Shown piece by piece: positions 63,559-64,000 of a stretch of 64,000 nt of DNA. Both the position numbers and the translations under genes were made by a program. Numbering within the stretch: the stretch's first letter is position 1; each line of letters opens with the position of its first letter. The notes under the pieces were generated by a model. It was not told the origin of the DNA. It saw nothing but the letters and a program-made list of their open reading frames with translations, and did no database searches. The DNA is from Mycolicibacterium lutetiense (GTDB lineage Bacteria > Actinomycetota > Actinomycetes > Mycobacteriales > Mycobacteriaceae): assembly GCF_017876775.1 (NCBI RefSeq), contig NZ_JAGIOP010000002.1, positions 1,860,001 through 1,924,000 of the forward strand, given 5' to 3'.

Positions 63559-64000
63559 ATGGCCGGGATGAACATCGCCTCCGGGCGAGCGTTACTGGCA
63601 CTGATCCTGTTCAGCGCCCTGCTGGTGTCTGACCTGCGGACTGCGCCCACCCCGGACGGCCCGGCGTACGGATCCACTCACATCACGGGTCCGTACGCCC
63701 AACTACTTTCTGCCTCAGCGGATCTCGGACCAGCCGCGAACGGCTCGGCGCAGCTCACCGTCACGCTAAACAGCGCCGCCCGACCGGCTGAACTGTTCGG
63801 GTGGGCCGAGGAGCATTCACTGTCCATCCGGTGGCGGCCCGGCGATACCTGGGCAATCGCCGAAGGCCAATCCGCAGACCTGGCAACCGCTTTCGGAGTG
63901 GACATCCATGACTACCTGGGCCGGCGCGGTCAAGAGTTCTACGCTTCACCACAGCAGCCGTCGATACCCCAGCGGTTGTCCGGGGAGGTCACCGGAGTCG
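63559..64000 (+). CDS. S53-family (sedolisin/kumamolisin) peptidase, N-terminal part
   Basis: The frame runs off the window; about 147 codons are visible. A signal segment (RALLALILFSALLVSDL) is followed by a pro-kumamolisin-type activation domain: LGPAANGSAQLTVTLNSAA, AELFGWAEEHSLSIRWRPGDTWAIAEGQSADLATAFGVDIHDY, then the RRGQEFYASPQQPSIPQRL linker. That order (conserved T-V-x-L, F-G, and Y-x5 region) fits the propeptide of exported S53 serine-carboxyl peptidases. The catalytic domain lies outside the window, so activity cannot be judged. ATG 63568 is an alternative start. Confidence 0.65.
   Translation, partial: MAGMNIASGRALLALILFSALLVSDLRTAPTPDGPAYGSTHITGPYAQLLSASADLGPAANGSAQLTVTLNSAARPAELFGWAEEHSLSIRWRPGDTWAIAEGQSADLATAFGVDIHDYLGRRGQEFYASPQQPSIPQRLSGEVTGV

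Overview
This window is chromosomal DNA from a GC-rich mycobacterium, most likely a fast-growing Mycolicibacterium-type species. That is an inference from gene order and content: the genes run collinear, with losses and insertions, with the M. tuberculosis interval from about Rv3318 (sdhA) to Rv3395c (imuA'), including sigJ, dacB1, trpS, the metY-metX pair, folD, the mfpA conservon, trmL, dnaE2, htdY, acrA1, iunH and imuB. No tRNA, rRNA, CRISPR array or prophage was seen.

Layout. 1-2.5 kb: sdhA (5' end cut by the window) and sdhB. 2.5-5.4 kb: a carboxymuconolactone decarboxylase-family gene and a steroid 5-alpha-reductase-like gene, facing an F420-type oxidoreductase and the ECF41 sigma factor sigJ; a textbook ECF41 promoter lies in front of the decarboxylase gene. 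5.5-10.1 kb: aldehyde dehydrogenase, Lrp/AsnC regulator, class III aminotransferase and an SMP-30-type protein, a probable amine or diamine catabolic cluster. 10.1-16.2 kb: MarR and AraC regulators, DacB1, the porin-like GjpA, a nitronate monooxygenase, and a guanidinium exporter gene (gdx) under a guanidine-III riboswitch. 16.3-24.3 kb: YihY/YhjD membrane protein, trpS, a MarR regulator, a broken HepT toxin with its MntA antitoxin, xthA, a hydrolase and monomeric isocitrate dehydrogenase. 24.6-28.1 kb: SAM-IV riboswitch, possible leader peptide, metY, metX and a methyltransferase.

28.1-38.3 kb: a TetR-controlled flavin monooxygenase, DUF3017-folD, an old-yellow-enzyme-like reductase, two membrane proteins and an Rv1747-like FHA-ABC exporter. 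38.5-43.4 kb: the conservon cvnA-cvnB-cvnC-mfpB-mfpA, whose last gene encodes the gyrase-binding pentapeptide protein. 43.7-47.7 kb: trmL, then a nitroreductase gene split by an IS21-family insertion sequence whose two gene fragments and target duplication can be read directly. 47.8-64 kb: two uncharacterised genes, the SOS mutagenesis genes dnaE2 and imuA'-imuB (10 kb apart, each behind a LexA box), a secreted protein, a permease-Usp operon, htdY, acrA1, iunH, a small lipoprotein and the start of an S53-type peptidase gene.

Two layers of non-coding signal stand out. First, RNA or sigma-factor control elements sit in front of metabolic genes (ECF41 promoter, guanidine-III and SAM-IV riboswitches, SOS boxes, TetR and MarR palindromes). 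Second, a family of dispersed hairpins with the core GTCACGCCAGAGTGGC recurs downstream of genes at three loci.
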